Source: Scenedesmus sp. ARA3
Lineage: Eukaryota; Chlorophyta; Chlorophyceae; Sphaeropleales; Scenedesmaceae
Length of the DNA stretch: 47,245 nucleotides
Direction: 5' to 3'
Assembly: GCA_004335835.1 (NCBI GenBank)
Contig: RWJK01001229.1
Coordinates: 1 to 47,245, forward strand
The position numbers and the translations under genes were made by a program. The first letter of the stretch is position 1; every line of letters starts with the position of its first letter. Positions 30,009-40,514 of the stretch are shown here, one piece after another. Under the pieces are notes generated by a model. It saw only the letters and a program-made list of their open reading frames with translations, was not told the DNA's origin and did not search any database.

Positions 30009-33000
30009 CCACTGGCCTGCAGTCAATGGCAGCGTAGTTGCACACCAGCTACTGAGAGGCTTGCAGCCTGAGCTGGCAGACGGCATGCTGTTTTGCTGCA
30101 AGCTATGCAAGTTGCACATGATAGCCAGGACCCACATGTAACTATCCTCTCTCATAGCAGGTGATAAGCCAGCGCAAACTTGGGGCAACATGCTTGCACA
30201 CACAACAAACTCACCAGGCAGTGGCTGGTGCAGCAGCAGAGCTGCAGCCGCTTGACACGCTGTGAATGAATAATGTCATTGGGTGCGCTGTGCGCAGCAC
30301 TGTCTCTCACCTGGCTAGTCTCCTGTGCCTGCACTCCTGCTCCTGAGGTTGACGCGTTGTTGCGCTAAAAAAGAAAACACACAAAGGCTGATCCTAGCCT
30401 GCACACAACAGCCCACAACAGCAGCAGTGTGAAGCACGCCCTATCTGCAGTAGCCAGATAACTAGGCCACGCATACTTCACACGCTGCCACACACAGACA
30501 ACGTATCTTACAGGCAGAAGCACAACCTTCGCAAGAACGACACACAGACACTTTTGCACATGACGATACACAAGCCAGCAAATACAGGTCCCAGGAGCTG
30601 CTGTTGACCTCCAGGTGCGCTCATTGATATTAAACAGGGTATCCTGTGCAGCTGCCCCCTCTGCAAGCTGTGCGAGCGCGCTCAACTAGGAGTCCTACCT
30701 GCGCTTTCGCCCACACGCCCACAGCACTTCCCGCCGTGCCTCGGTTGTCAGTGAAGTTGCTGTGAATGATGATCGCCTGCACACAGCAGCACCCACAGTG
30801 AATGCAGTGATATGCTTAAAAACGAAACTGCTGACAGCTGTTGTAATGTTGTTGAGATCACCAACAAAATCAAGTGCAACGCCAACAGTACTGGTAGTGC
30901 ACTCCGGCAGCATAAGCATGTATGGAGCGCACTCAACAGGCTGCTTGCTGTTCTGCTGTCGCCAGAATTGATGAAGGAGTGGACTTTAGTGCAGCGCACC
31001 TCGCTGCTGTCGTACACACCCACTGCACCATCCGTGGTTTTGGCGGCGTTACGCTGAAAGTTGCAGCCGTTCACAGTTACCTGTGCGGGCAGCGCAGCGC
31101 ACACGATGCTGGTAAGCAGCAGACAACGTTGTTAACGTGTGAGCACAGGCAAAAATAGTTTTGTGCGCAGGCAACAATACATTATTGGCGGCTAGAGGCA
31201 GCTGGCCAGCACCTCCTTAGCACGCAGGATTGCAGCTGAATGGCCTACAATCAACAGCCCCTTGGACAGTTATACATGATGTCTAGGCTTCACCACATGG
31301 CTTGTGTAAATGCTGATGAAGAGTTTTGTGTTGTGTGTAATGCACAGTGGCCATGCCAGCAGCTGCTGTACCTGCCTTGCTTCGCTTGCCCATCACTACA
31401 GCTGCACCCCACTGGCCTGCTGTGTTGTTGTTGAACAAGGATGAGGTGATGGTGACCTGCAAGCAGGCAGGAATTGAGTAAATTTGTGCCCGGGACAAGC
31501 TGGCATGTGTTTCTGGCATTTGGTGCATGCTGCGCAGTGGCCGAGCTACCGCAGTAAACATAAGCCCTGTAGCGCAACAAAAACCCTGGGTAGTCGACTT
31601 GTTGATGTCTGAGCCTCACTTTACAATGGTACCAGCAGTTGTAGCATGGGATGTCAAACGTTCTGCAACACACTGTCTTGCACCTGCATCATCGTGCTGT
31701 GCAGGCAGCAGTCTGCCTACATGCCTGTGCATCGCCAGTCACAGCAACTGCTGTTTCCTTGTCGGCCGTGTTACCTGTGAAGGTCGTTTGGCTGATGCTG
31801 ACCTGCATGCACCACATGTGCACCACATGTGCTGTACAGCCATATGCAGGGAGCGCACATTCTGACGTATAGAGTGTACACAAGCGGGGTGCAGCGCATT
31901 CTAAATGTTTAGGTTGCTGTTAGGGCTGTGCAGCTTTTGCCTCACAAGCCGGCACCATTGCACACATTTTAGCTTGGATCTTGTCCCTGGGTAACACATG
32001 TGTGTGTATTTCCTGTAGCCAGCGGCGGTTTTGCCGATCACACATGGCAAGCAAGCAGTCACGGGTTCTTCTGCACGAAGTAGAGATGACATTTCCAACA
32101 GATACAGCAGCTGCGAGCTGCAACGCCTGCTTCATCTTTGTCAGAAGCCAACGCTGTGGTTAGCACACTCGCAGCTCACCTGAGCGCGCTCCTGTGCCCA
32201 CACACCTGCACCTGACCCTGGCGCATAGTTGCGCTCAAAAACACATGAACTGATCCTAGCCTGCACGCAAGAGACCGCCACAGCAGAGGGAATGCATAAA
32301 GATTCTCATTCTCTGGGCAACCGCGTTGTCAACACTGCAAGGCAGAGCAGGTCCTGCTTTCCAGGAGAAGGGGAGGCGGGAGTAGCTGATCAGCTCATAG
32401 CGTCCCTGACACCATACAGCAGCTGGCCATTGGCACCGTCCGCTCCAGGCCACTGCCGCTTGTACATACAAGATTACTTTGTCTAACTGCCAGCGCAGCT
32501 CCTCACCCATGCATGCTGCGCTGACAACTTCAACTACATTCCCACCTGTGCATATGCCCACACACCCACGGCACCTCCCGAGCCTGCTTTGTTGCTAGTG
32601 AAGTTGCTGCGAGTGACGACCACCTACACACATGGAGTGCGCACACATGTGTATGTACACAGGCTTTAGACAGCGATGCATCACACTTGGAGTGATATCA
32701 TCGATGTCTATCATTCAGCAGCTGTCTGTGGGATAGTCAGCAGCCACATTTGGTCCACAAACACATACAGCATGCAGCCATGTGCCCACAGCAGGGACAT
32801 CGGTACAAGTCATGCTGATTCCAGTTTTGCTGAAAACCAGGCAGGTGCAGTACCTGCTGTTCATTGAGGAGGCAGTAGCAGGCTGCTCTGGCCCCTGGAC
32901 AGCTGCACACAGCAGGCCTCTTGCACATACAACGTGTAATATACGTACATACTGGCAGCCGCAAGTCGCCAATGATGATGACAAGCAGCCCAGCTGCGGG

Positions 33001-33934
33001 GCTGAGCTCACCTCGCTGTTGTCGTACACGGCCACTGCGCCATCCGAGGTTGTGGCGGTGTTGTGCTGGAAGCTGCAGCCGTCCACAGTGACCTGTGCCG
33101 GCATACATCAGCTTCTTCAGATGGTCAAAAGCAGAGTGCTGGCACCTGCTGACAAGCTGGGTTGCAGGACAGACTGCAAACTAGCAGATTGTGAACCAGC
33201 ATCCGGCTAGTGATATGATGATTTTCTGTAGCACAAGTCATTGTCATGGTTGTCCGAATAACCACATATCAAGATGAGAATGACATGCCAGCAGCATTGC
33301 TCATTTTGCCGTGGTTGCTGGCAACTATGGCTCCACCCCACTGCCTTGCCGTGCTGTGGTCCGGCGTGGAGACGCTGATGTCGACCTGCACCAATGCTTT
33401 ACATTACATTACATTACATTACATGCTCCACTCAACGAGGAGTGGGAACCCCAGTCAGGAGCCAACGAGAGGCTCATAGGGGGATGATGAATGCACAGAT
33501 TCGAATTTGGATTTTCAATCATTGCATCACGAGCGTGTCTGGACGCGTGGTGTTGCATGTTAAGATGGTAGTGCTCAGCAGCATCAGGCAGTGAGCACTA
33601 CAAGGCACATGCTACAGGCATGCATGCAAGTAAAACAGCAGTTGCAGAGAACCAACTGGTATTGCACAGGCTGAATTATTGACTAAAAGCCCATACACAG
33701 GGGCCCTGGTATCAAATCATCAGCCGCCGACTGGCAAACTATGTCTCACACAGCAACCTCTTGCAAGTGCGCGTACCCATGAGTCATCCGAAACAGCAGC
33801 TGCTGCATCATCGGCTGTGTTGTCCCTGAAAATGCTCCCCATGATAAAGACCTGCACACAAAAGTATGGCGTGCAGTGAGCGCACAGAGCCACATCTGAA
33901 CACAGCTCCTCGTCTTGCAGCCAGCAGGCTATAT

Positions 33935-33979
<45 letters not shown>

Positions 33980-36000
33980 GCAGAGTTGTACCTGCGCACC
34001 AGCATGTGTGATCAGCGGCCCTGCTGCTCACCTGGCCATGATCATGTACCTGCACTCCTGCACCTGAGGTTGAAGCGTTGTTGCGCTCAAACACACAGGC
34101 TGATCCTAGCCTGCATACAACAGCCCAGCAGCAGCACCAACTCAGCATTGCAACCGTCTCCTTGAACAACAAGGTCATAATGATAAGGATGTGGAGCAGA
34201 GTGCCCCTTCAAGGCCCATTTAGAGGCCCACAGAAGGGGCTGACGTTTGTGCTGTTTACAGAACTACCACAATGCCAGACAACAGCATCAACATACCATC
34301 TGCCGTGCTGATCAGCTGCATTTTCAAGCTGCAGAGTGCTTCATAACTTTCCCCTTCCACAGCGCTGTGCTGGTGTATTGCACCAGGGCTCCCACCTGTG
34401 CGCTGGCACACACGCCCAGTGCGCCTCCTGATGCTGCTGTGTTGCCAGTGAAGTTGCTGTGGGTGATGACCACCTGCATGCAGCAGTGCGCAGTGAGCTT
34501 GCGACGAGTGTGCTTACCACACATTTGGTCTGCTGCATACTATGCAGTGCAATGTCGCATGGCGTCATGCACACTGTTGCGTGGCTCATGTAGTGGCAAT
34601 TACACAGCACCACCCAGCAGGAACCACGCAAGCTTGTACTTTTGACGGCAAGTCGCCAACACATAGCCCAGCTGCTGAGCTGATCTCACCTCGCTGCTGC
34701 CGTACACACCCACCGCACCATCAAAGGTTGTGGCGGTGTTGTGCTGGAAGCTGCAGCCGTCTACGGTGACCTGCGTGGGCAGCAACACACGTGCACTCGC
34801 AAACGCCGAGTGTGACTCGAATCACATGGACAGCGGTGGCGCTAGAGGGTTTGTGGCGCACGTTACCGCCATGGTATGCTTTGTGACATGATGATGCTAT
34901 TGGACTTCTTTGAGTGCCACCAGTACTTGAACATGGTGTCACTGTCAGTTGTTGAGGCAAGTGTCTTGCAGGACAAGCTGCCTAAGCTGCGGCTGGCGCA
35001 TTACAGCCTCTATACAGCAGCAGAGCTCTTGCAGCAGAGCTCTTGCAGCAGCATCAAGTGGACCAGCTCTTAGGGCTGTGGTGCCACCAACCTTGGCGTT
35101 GCCGTAGACAGCCAGCCCACCAGCCTGCCCTGCCGTGGTGCTGCTGACTGTACTGCTGGCAACCAAACCTGTGGCACTGTCTTCAAACTGCAGCAAGCCC
35201 CCACCCTTGCTGTCATATTTGTTGAGGGTGTTGTTGGTGAAGCTGCTGGTAGTGACGCTGATGCGAGACTTGTTGCTGGCTAGCACTGCACCCGCTGCTG
35301 TCATGTTACTGAAGCTGCTGTTGCTGATGCTCACTGCAGCTGAGTCTGCTGCATGCACACCCCTCGCATGCTGTCCCACATGGTAGCTGATCTCCGTGCT
35401 GTCAAGGTGCAGCGCTGCTTGCTGTATTGCAACCACAGCTGCACCTGCGGTGTTGTTGATGAAGCTGCCTCTAACAATGCTGGCATTGATGGTGCCACCA
35501 AAGGCCAGCAGTGCTGGGTTGCCAGAGTTTGTGTTGTTTCCATCGGCTGCCAGAGCAACGCCATGCACCACTGGCTGCAGCGGAGTCAAGTGCAATGGCT
35601 GCTCGCTGCAGAAGTACAGCAGAGCTTTGACGCTGCTGTTGTGATCGGCTGCAGAAGAGTGCGCCTTGCAAGCATCGCTGTTCAACACTTTGACACCCCT
35701 GAAAGCCTGCACATGCGGCCCAAGGTATGCATCATTGATGGCAACAGCCACAGGGCCAGCTGGGCTGCTGCAGTTGAGGCTGGCACGCACATTTCCCTGC
35801 CTGCTGAGGTTGGCACTGCTGCTGTTCACCAAGCTGCTGCTGCTGCTGCTGCTGCTATAGCCCAAGAGTAGCAGCCTGCACTCTGCTTGAGCTGCCCGTT
35901 GATCGACTGCTGGTGCGCCCAGTTTCACTACCAGCATTAGCAGCAGAAGATGCAGCCATGGGGACTGGGCGTGACCCTGCAGCAGCGTCACGTAAATCAA
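23888..36000 (-). CDS. Gene Y: modular beta-helix receptor-like membrane protein, with lesions
   Basis: Paralog of gene X on the opposite strand with the same exon order. Exon 1 (about 36000-35092) has a hydrophobic leader (WLHLLLLMLVVKLGAPA) and stays open where X is shifted; its true start codon is unresolved (no upstream in-frame ATG; perhaps a small 5' exon). Then come three cassettes, F 29223-29143, G 28704-28618, H 28219-28142, a long coil exon 27882-27568 (105 aa), 27165-27122 (44 nt), 26880-26766 (115 nt), 26420-25609 (812 nt) and 25375-23888 (Cys cluster plus about nine membrane segments). Lesions: -2 nt in D1, donor GT to AT after A2, +7 nt in D3, -7 nt in E3, and -1 nt near 24420. 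Two donors are GC. Predicted surface protein; function unproven. Confidence 0.75.
25609..26420 (-). other. Gene Y 812-nt exon: last coils and Cys-rich stalk
   Basis: Same length and phase as gene X 20736-21547. It encodes VTVIDGTITHNSAGAEGGGG, further GGG coils, the conserved ISNVSTDGYVSRAIADGGA-type region, and CEPCLPRFYSLDPTQALC with CPAGANCPGG. It ends QMHR/GTGAGG. The frame is intact. A minisatellite lies just upstream in the preceding intron. Confidence 0.85.
26440..26634. repeat. Minisatellite of alternating 14- and 18-bp units
   Basis: Units are S = GTGTGTGCAGCAAA and L = GTGTGTGCAGGCCAGAAA. The array reads S L S L S S L S L, then TGCCTGAAAA, then S L. The same TGCCTGAAAA also precedes the array. 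It sits 20-215 bp upstream (minus strand) of the gene Y 812-nt exon acceptor, so it covers where the branch point should lie. Confidence 0.9.
27568..27882 (-). other. Gene Y long coil exon (105 aa)
   Basis: 315 nt, phase 0, with about four coils: TVHACTLSRNSAVHSGAV, NITNSKFTANSAREYGAAV, TVLKGNNAASGGGVALDD and ISGVSCTGNVAAAEGG. Acceptor GGGCTGCAG/G, donor AAG/GTGAGC. The gene X counterpart (19756-19896) keeps only a diverged first half. Confidence 0.8.
29636..30005. repeat. (TG)n microsatellite flanking an assembly gap
   Basis: TG repeats run 29636-29695, N fills 29696-29951, and TG resumes to about 30005. It lies in a gene Y intron between cassette-3 exons D and E. The gap is presumably more of the same repeat, so its true length is unknown. 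Confidence 0.95.
30120..30155 (-). repeat. Dispersed repeat, copy 3 (truncated, inverted)
   Basis: On the minus strand this reads GAGAGAGGATAGTTACATGT then GGGTCCTGGC, matching the left part of the copies at 8564 and 18704. The rest of the element is missing. It lies in the same gene Y intron as the TG microsatellite. Confidence 0.7.
31725..33385 (-). repeat. Gene Y cassette 2 (coil exons A-B-C-D-E)
   Basis: A 33385-33305 (VDISVSTPDHSTARQWGGAI, donor AT instead of GT), B 33092-33012 (VTVDGCSFQHNTATTSDGAV), C 32623-32546 (VVVTRSNFTSNKAGSGGAV), D 32260-32180 (ARISSCVFERNYAPGSGAGV), E 31802-31725 (VSISQTTFTGNTADKETAV, GC donor). All five are in frame. Confidence 0.8.
33401..33424. repeat. (ACATT)n pentanucleotide repeat
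   Basis: Almost five copies of ACATT lie just upstream of gene Y exon A2 on the minus strand, starting about 15 bases from its acceptor. A short microsatellite. Confidence 0.9.
33777..34770 (-). repeat. Gene Y cassette 1 (coil exons B-C-D-E; A absent)
   Basis: B 34770-34690 (VTVDGCSFQHNTATTFDGAV), C 34473-34396 (VVITHSNFTGNTAASGGAL), D 34110-34032 (79 nt, 2 short, so frameshifted), E 33851-33777 (VFIMGSIFRDNTADDAAAA). No exon A was found between 34771 and 35091, where gene X has one. Confidence 0.78.
34885..35072 (+). pseudogene. Unexplained coding-like fragment antisense in gene Y intron 1
   Basis: The plus strand is open with a complex, non-repetitive composition: MMMLLDFFECHQYLNMVSLS, then VVEASVLQDKLPKLRLAHYS and LYTAAELLQQ. 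It ends near a short direct repeat (CAGCAGAGCTCTTG twice) and a TAG at about 35071-35073. No family was recognised. It may be a captured exon or processed fragment of another gene. Confidence 0.35.
35092..36000 (-). other. Gene Y exon 1: leader and first coils
   Basis: Open throughout, matching gene X exon 1 (AECRLLLLGY, RASLNCSSPAGPVAVAI, VHGVALAADGNN, SISNSSFSNMTAAGAV, QFEDSATGL). It ends AVYGNAK/GTTGGT. Upstream of the leader there is no in-frame ATG, while the sequence around GACGCTGCTGCAG is shared with gene X. This suggests either an acceptor there with a tiny 5' exon, or a start codon inside the leader. Confidence 0.7.
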
Positions 36001-37195
36001 ACGTGCTAAGTGTGAGCTGATGTAGTCAACTAGTACTATGATAGGCGGTAGTTTGCTTAAATGCGCACCATATGCACATGTGATTCTGCGATCCTCAGGT
36101 TGAGCGATGACAACCCTAGCTGACGATGTAGTGGCACCGGACGCAAAAAGGAACTGATATGGTCAGTACTGTAGATTTTACATCAGCAGACGGCGACAGC
36201 GCCGGCCGTTTTGGGCGACTGCGCCGGCGTACCTTGGACGCACAGTCAACCCAGCCCGTGCAACCACCCTCATCACAGAATTCAACTCAACCATACCATC
36301 CCATCCTCGCCCCTTGTCTGGGGTGCAGTTTAGAGCTGTGAGTATTCAAAGCACGTGTCACCCCTCACGTACACACGCAGGGGCTGCAGGCCCAACAGCG
36401 ACTGTAGTCTCCTGAGCATGCTGCTTGCTTGCCAGTCGCAGTCGCAGCAAGCAACACCAGGAGCGCCCGCGACATACATAAATGCTCGCCAGTCAGTTAC
36501 CAATTGCTCTGGCCAGGTGAGCAACACCTTGAACCAGCATGCAGACGCTACCACTCGCAGCACCACGGATACACAGTGCATCTGCAAACACAAAACACCA
36601 CACAGACCAAGCAATGCTTGAACACAATGATGCAATGGATCTCAAGTTTACCAGTAGTAGGCCGTGCAGCATCCACAGCCAACACACTTTGTGCGGCTAA
36701 GCCACCCCACACTGTACAAGGCAGCCTACAGCAAGCTTGCAAAACTCCGGCCCAAAGTTGCTGCTGCTGCTACAGTCGCAGTCCGCAAAACGCTGCAAGA
36801 GGCTGGGACAGGGCACCAACTAGCTGTGCCCCGCAGGTGTTGATGAGAGATGTGTGCCACCACACATGCAATGCACATGTTAGACTGGCACGCATGCCTC
36901 AAACAAAGCGCACCATGCAGAGCGCAACAAGGCACAACATGGCCATGCAGAGCGTTATGTGCTTGGCGTTCCCTGCGGTCTCCAACCCGGTGCGTCTGCC
37001 CTGTCATGGTGAAGCTCAACAGGCAAGCCCATGGCTGATGATCATTTAGCGATAGGTTGACAGGAGCAACAAGGCATGCAACCATGCAACCTACTGATAG
37101 CGCTATCACGCAGCATAGCTACAAAGGCGACGTTGCCTGCAACGTGGCCCTGGTATGCAGAGCAGTAAAAGCTCCCCGTCCTGCTGCCCAATGAG
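36001..37195. other. Gene Y 5' flank and AT-hook gene 3' flank
   Basis: No firmly supported gene. It should contain the gene Y promoter and the 3' UTR of the AT-hook gene, both on minus. One candidate exon is given separately. Confidence 0.4.
36330..36508 (-). CDS. Possible orphan terminal exon
   Basis: After an acceptor-like CTGGCCAG (36510/36509) the minus strand reads QLVTDWRAFMYVAGAPGV, DWQASSMLRRLQSLLGLQP and YVRGDTCFEYSQL, then TAA at 36332-36330. The composition is complex and protein-like, unlike the repeat-driven frames around it. No upstream partner exon or family was recognised, so it could be a fragment or a chance reading. Confidence 0.3.
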
Positions 37196-37741
37196 TCACC
37201 CTTCCGCATCATCCTGCTGTTGCAGCTGCAGCAGTGGGTGTCCTTGCGCCAGGGCCTGTGCTGCTGACTCTGCTTCTGCAGAGAGCTGCTGCAGCCCAGG
37301 CAGCAGCTCCAGCAGCTCATCAAGGCTCTCACTGGCTGACCTGCGCGCCAGGTCAGCAGCCTCGTCAACTGCCAGGTCAGCAGCCTCGTCAACTGCCAGG
37401 TCAGCACCTGCGTCAACTGCCAGGTCAGCATCTGTGTCAACTGCCACGTCAGCATCCTCATCAACTGCCAGGTCAGCATCCCCAGCAGCTGCCAGGTCAG
37501 CATCTGTGTCAACTGCCACGTCAGCATCCTCATCAACTGCCAGGTCAGCATCCTCAGCAGCTGCCAGGTCAGCATCCTCGGCAACTGCCAGGTCGGCAAT
37601 GCTGCTGCTCACACCATGTGCTGAGCCGACCGCTACACTGCCAACACCAGCAGCCCCATTAAAGCTGTTGCTGCCAGCTGCCATGCCCCGAGCATTGCCA
37701 GGTGCAGCGACGGCACCACGGCCACTTGGGCTGGCAGCAGC

Positions 37742-37783
<42 letters not shown>

Positions 37784-39411
37784 TGCTGCCAGATCTGCTG
37801 CTGCCGCTGCTGTATCTGCTGCAATCGCGCGCGTCAGATCTTGCTGCTGCTGCTTCAGTGCTGGTAGGTGCTGCTGAGCCTGCTGCGCCATTGCAATCAG
37901 GTCCAGCACAGCCTGCAAGCAGCCGGTGGCAGTGGCACCAGCACAAAGCGTGTGAGAGCTTGCTATCTGTGAGACCAAGCCGTGTGCTGTTGGTCTCTCT
38001 TGTGCAGCAAACACAGCAGCAGCACAGATACATGACACACAATGACAGAACCTGGTGATGTGTACTGGCAAGGGCAGGGGCTGGGCAAGCAACAGCTGCT
38101 GCTGTGCAGCAGAATAGAAGAAAACAGAAAGGCACTTAACAGGGTTGCACCAAGACAAAGGAGTAAGGAAGCAGCGATGGTGGTGTCCAGCCTGTTGAAC
38201 AACAGTGCATGCATGTGTTTGTTGGTTACCAAGGAAGCACAAAACTGGACAGCAGGTGCAGGTCCCGCCTCCCTTGCACCCGCCTCCCTTGTACCCACAA
38301 CTTCAATCATCTGCATAATGCACCCTGCACACATCCCGCCAGCTCACCTGAGGGTTCTCCAGCATCATCTGCTGCAAGTCGGGGTGATCGTCAAACACCT
38401 GGCCTAGCAGCAGCAGCGCAGCGCCATTCGGTGCGCTCACCCTCTCCTCAACGGCAGCTATCACCTGCAAGCAGGTGAAGGCCAGCAACAGCAGCAGCTC
38501 AGTGCAAAGTATCGCTCGTGGCAGCTGTTTGCGGCTTGCCTGTAGCTGTACCACGTATCGCTGGTGGCAGCTGTTTGCGGCCTCAGTCGGTCCAGCAGCA
38601 GCAGGCAGCTTGCCTCAGCCTGAACCGATGCCAGAAGCAGCCTTGCCAAAAGCACTGTTGCAAACAGGCACAACCTGCCAGACCATGCCAGTCAGGGTCT
38701 TGCGCTTGTACCTGCCTTCTGCAATGACTTCTGCTGGCACATGTCCCTGATCAACACACCCAGCACTTTCAAGGAGATTTCATACTAATCAAGCTTTACC
38801 CCTTCCCTTCCTTTCCACAAACCAGCAACAGCCCCAAACACATGTTAGCTCCCCCACCACACCTGCCACCAGCCGCACCTGGGCCAGCCTCGCCAGCAGT
38901 GGCTGCCTGTCCTTTTGACAAACACATCTACGCACCGGCTCACACCAACAGCACACACGCAGGGCTAGCTGTCCCTGCTCCGCACCTGGGCCAGCCGTGC
39001 CAGCAGCGCCTGCCTGTCCTGCAGCTTGCGCTGCCGCTACTGTCCAGCTGCGCAGCTGCCTCATGCAGCTCACCACCTCGCCAACAACCACCATCAACCA
39101 AACAATGTGACCCAGGGTTTTGTGCCTTCTGCAAAAGCTCCTGTCAACACACATCTTACACACAACGCCGACAGCAACAGCCCACATACAAACTGGCTCT
39201 GCTCCCCATCACCCTATCCCCTGACCACAAGCCGCACCTGGGCCAGCCGTGCCAGCAGCGCCTGTCTGTCCTGCAGCTTGCGCTGCCGCTCACTGTCCAG
39301 CTGCGCAGCCGCCTCATGCAGCTCCGGGTGCTGCAGCAGCGTGGGGCTAGGGGGCTCCAGGGGGCTGGGCTCCAGCGGGTGGGGGTCCACCAGTGGATGC
39401 GGCCGCTTGTA

Positions 39412-39455
<44 letters not shown>

Positions 39456-40077
39456 AGCTGGGGCTGCCTGGTATGTCTGTGAAGCTGCTGCTGCTGCTGC
39501 TGTTGGGGTCAGCTGGCTGCTGAGGGGGTTGCTGACTGCTAGAGGGCTGCTGCTGCTGCTGCTGCTGCTGCTGCCGCATTCGCGGCGGCAGGTTGAGTGG
39601 GGGCAGCGCGCCCAGGCCTAGCGGCACCTGCCCGTTGACACCCGGGTTCACTGCCCGGTTCTCAACTGAACTAGTAACGCTGAAGCCGTTGGGGTAGCGG
39701 CTGCTGCCTTGCTGCGCACCGTTGGGGTAGCGGCTGCTGCTGCTGCTGCCATTGAGCTGCAGATCACCCTTCTGCTTACTGCTGTCCAGCTCTGACGACC
39801 CTTCATCATCACCTCCCAACCCAGCAGCAGCAGCAGCAGCAGCCTCATCCGAGCTGTCCATTGCAGACATGTTGGCAGCCGACCAGGCAGCAGCAGGCGT
39901 GCTCCAGGCGTGTTCCAGCCGCTCCCGATCATGCAGCAGTGAGGCCCAGTGGTCAGCGATGGCCTCACCCTCCCAATTGCCCTCCCACACAGAGTCCCTG
40001 TGCGGCTCAAGCAGCCCTGAGCCCTGACCAAAGCTGTCAGAGCCCTCCCAGGCGTGCAACGAGGGCTCTGCTGCGCC

Positions 40078-40127
<50 letters not shown>

Positions 40128-40354
40128 ACGAGTCTGGAGGCGGGTCGACTTGCTGATCCCGCTGCTGCTGCGTGTCAGGTGGCGCAGGCGCTGCCGCCGC
40201 TCCTGCTGCCGCCAGCATGCTAGCGTCAGAGCCTCGCATAGCTGCTGACTGCTGCTGCTGCTGCTGGTCATCTGCTGCGGGTACAACATGCGCCACCTGG
40301 TTCACAGCAGCTGCTGCTGCTACACTTGGCCGCCGCCTGCGCCTCAAGCCGCTA

Positions 40355-40391
<37 letters not shown>

Positions 40392-40482
40392 CTGCTGTCG
40401 TTGGTGAGCTGCTGTGCGTCAATGCCGGGCTTGCAGCCAGGTCAGGGCCGTCAGTCTTGCGTGGCCTGCCTCGTGGCTTGAC

Positions 40483-40514
<32 letters not shown>

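Larger units (their letters stand above)
29491..31456 (-). repeat. Gene Y cassette 3 (coil exons A-B-C-D-E)
   Basis: A 31456-31376 (VTITSSLFNNNTAGQWGAAV, GC donor), B 31080-31000 (VTVNGCNFQRNAAKTTDGAV), C 30776-30699 (AIIIHSNFTDNRGTAGSAV), D 30398-30311 (88 nt, 7 too many, with a TTTTCTTTTTTAG insertion zone), E 29561-29491 (71 nt, 7 too few). D and E are out of frame. Confidence 0.78.
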
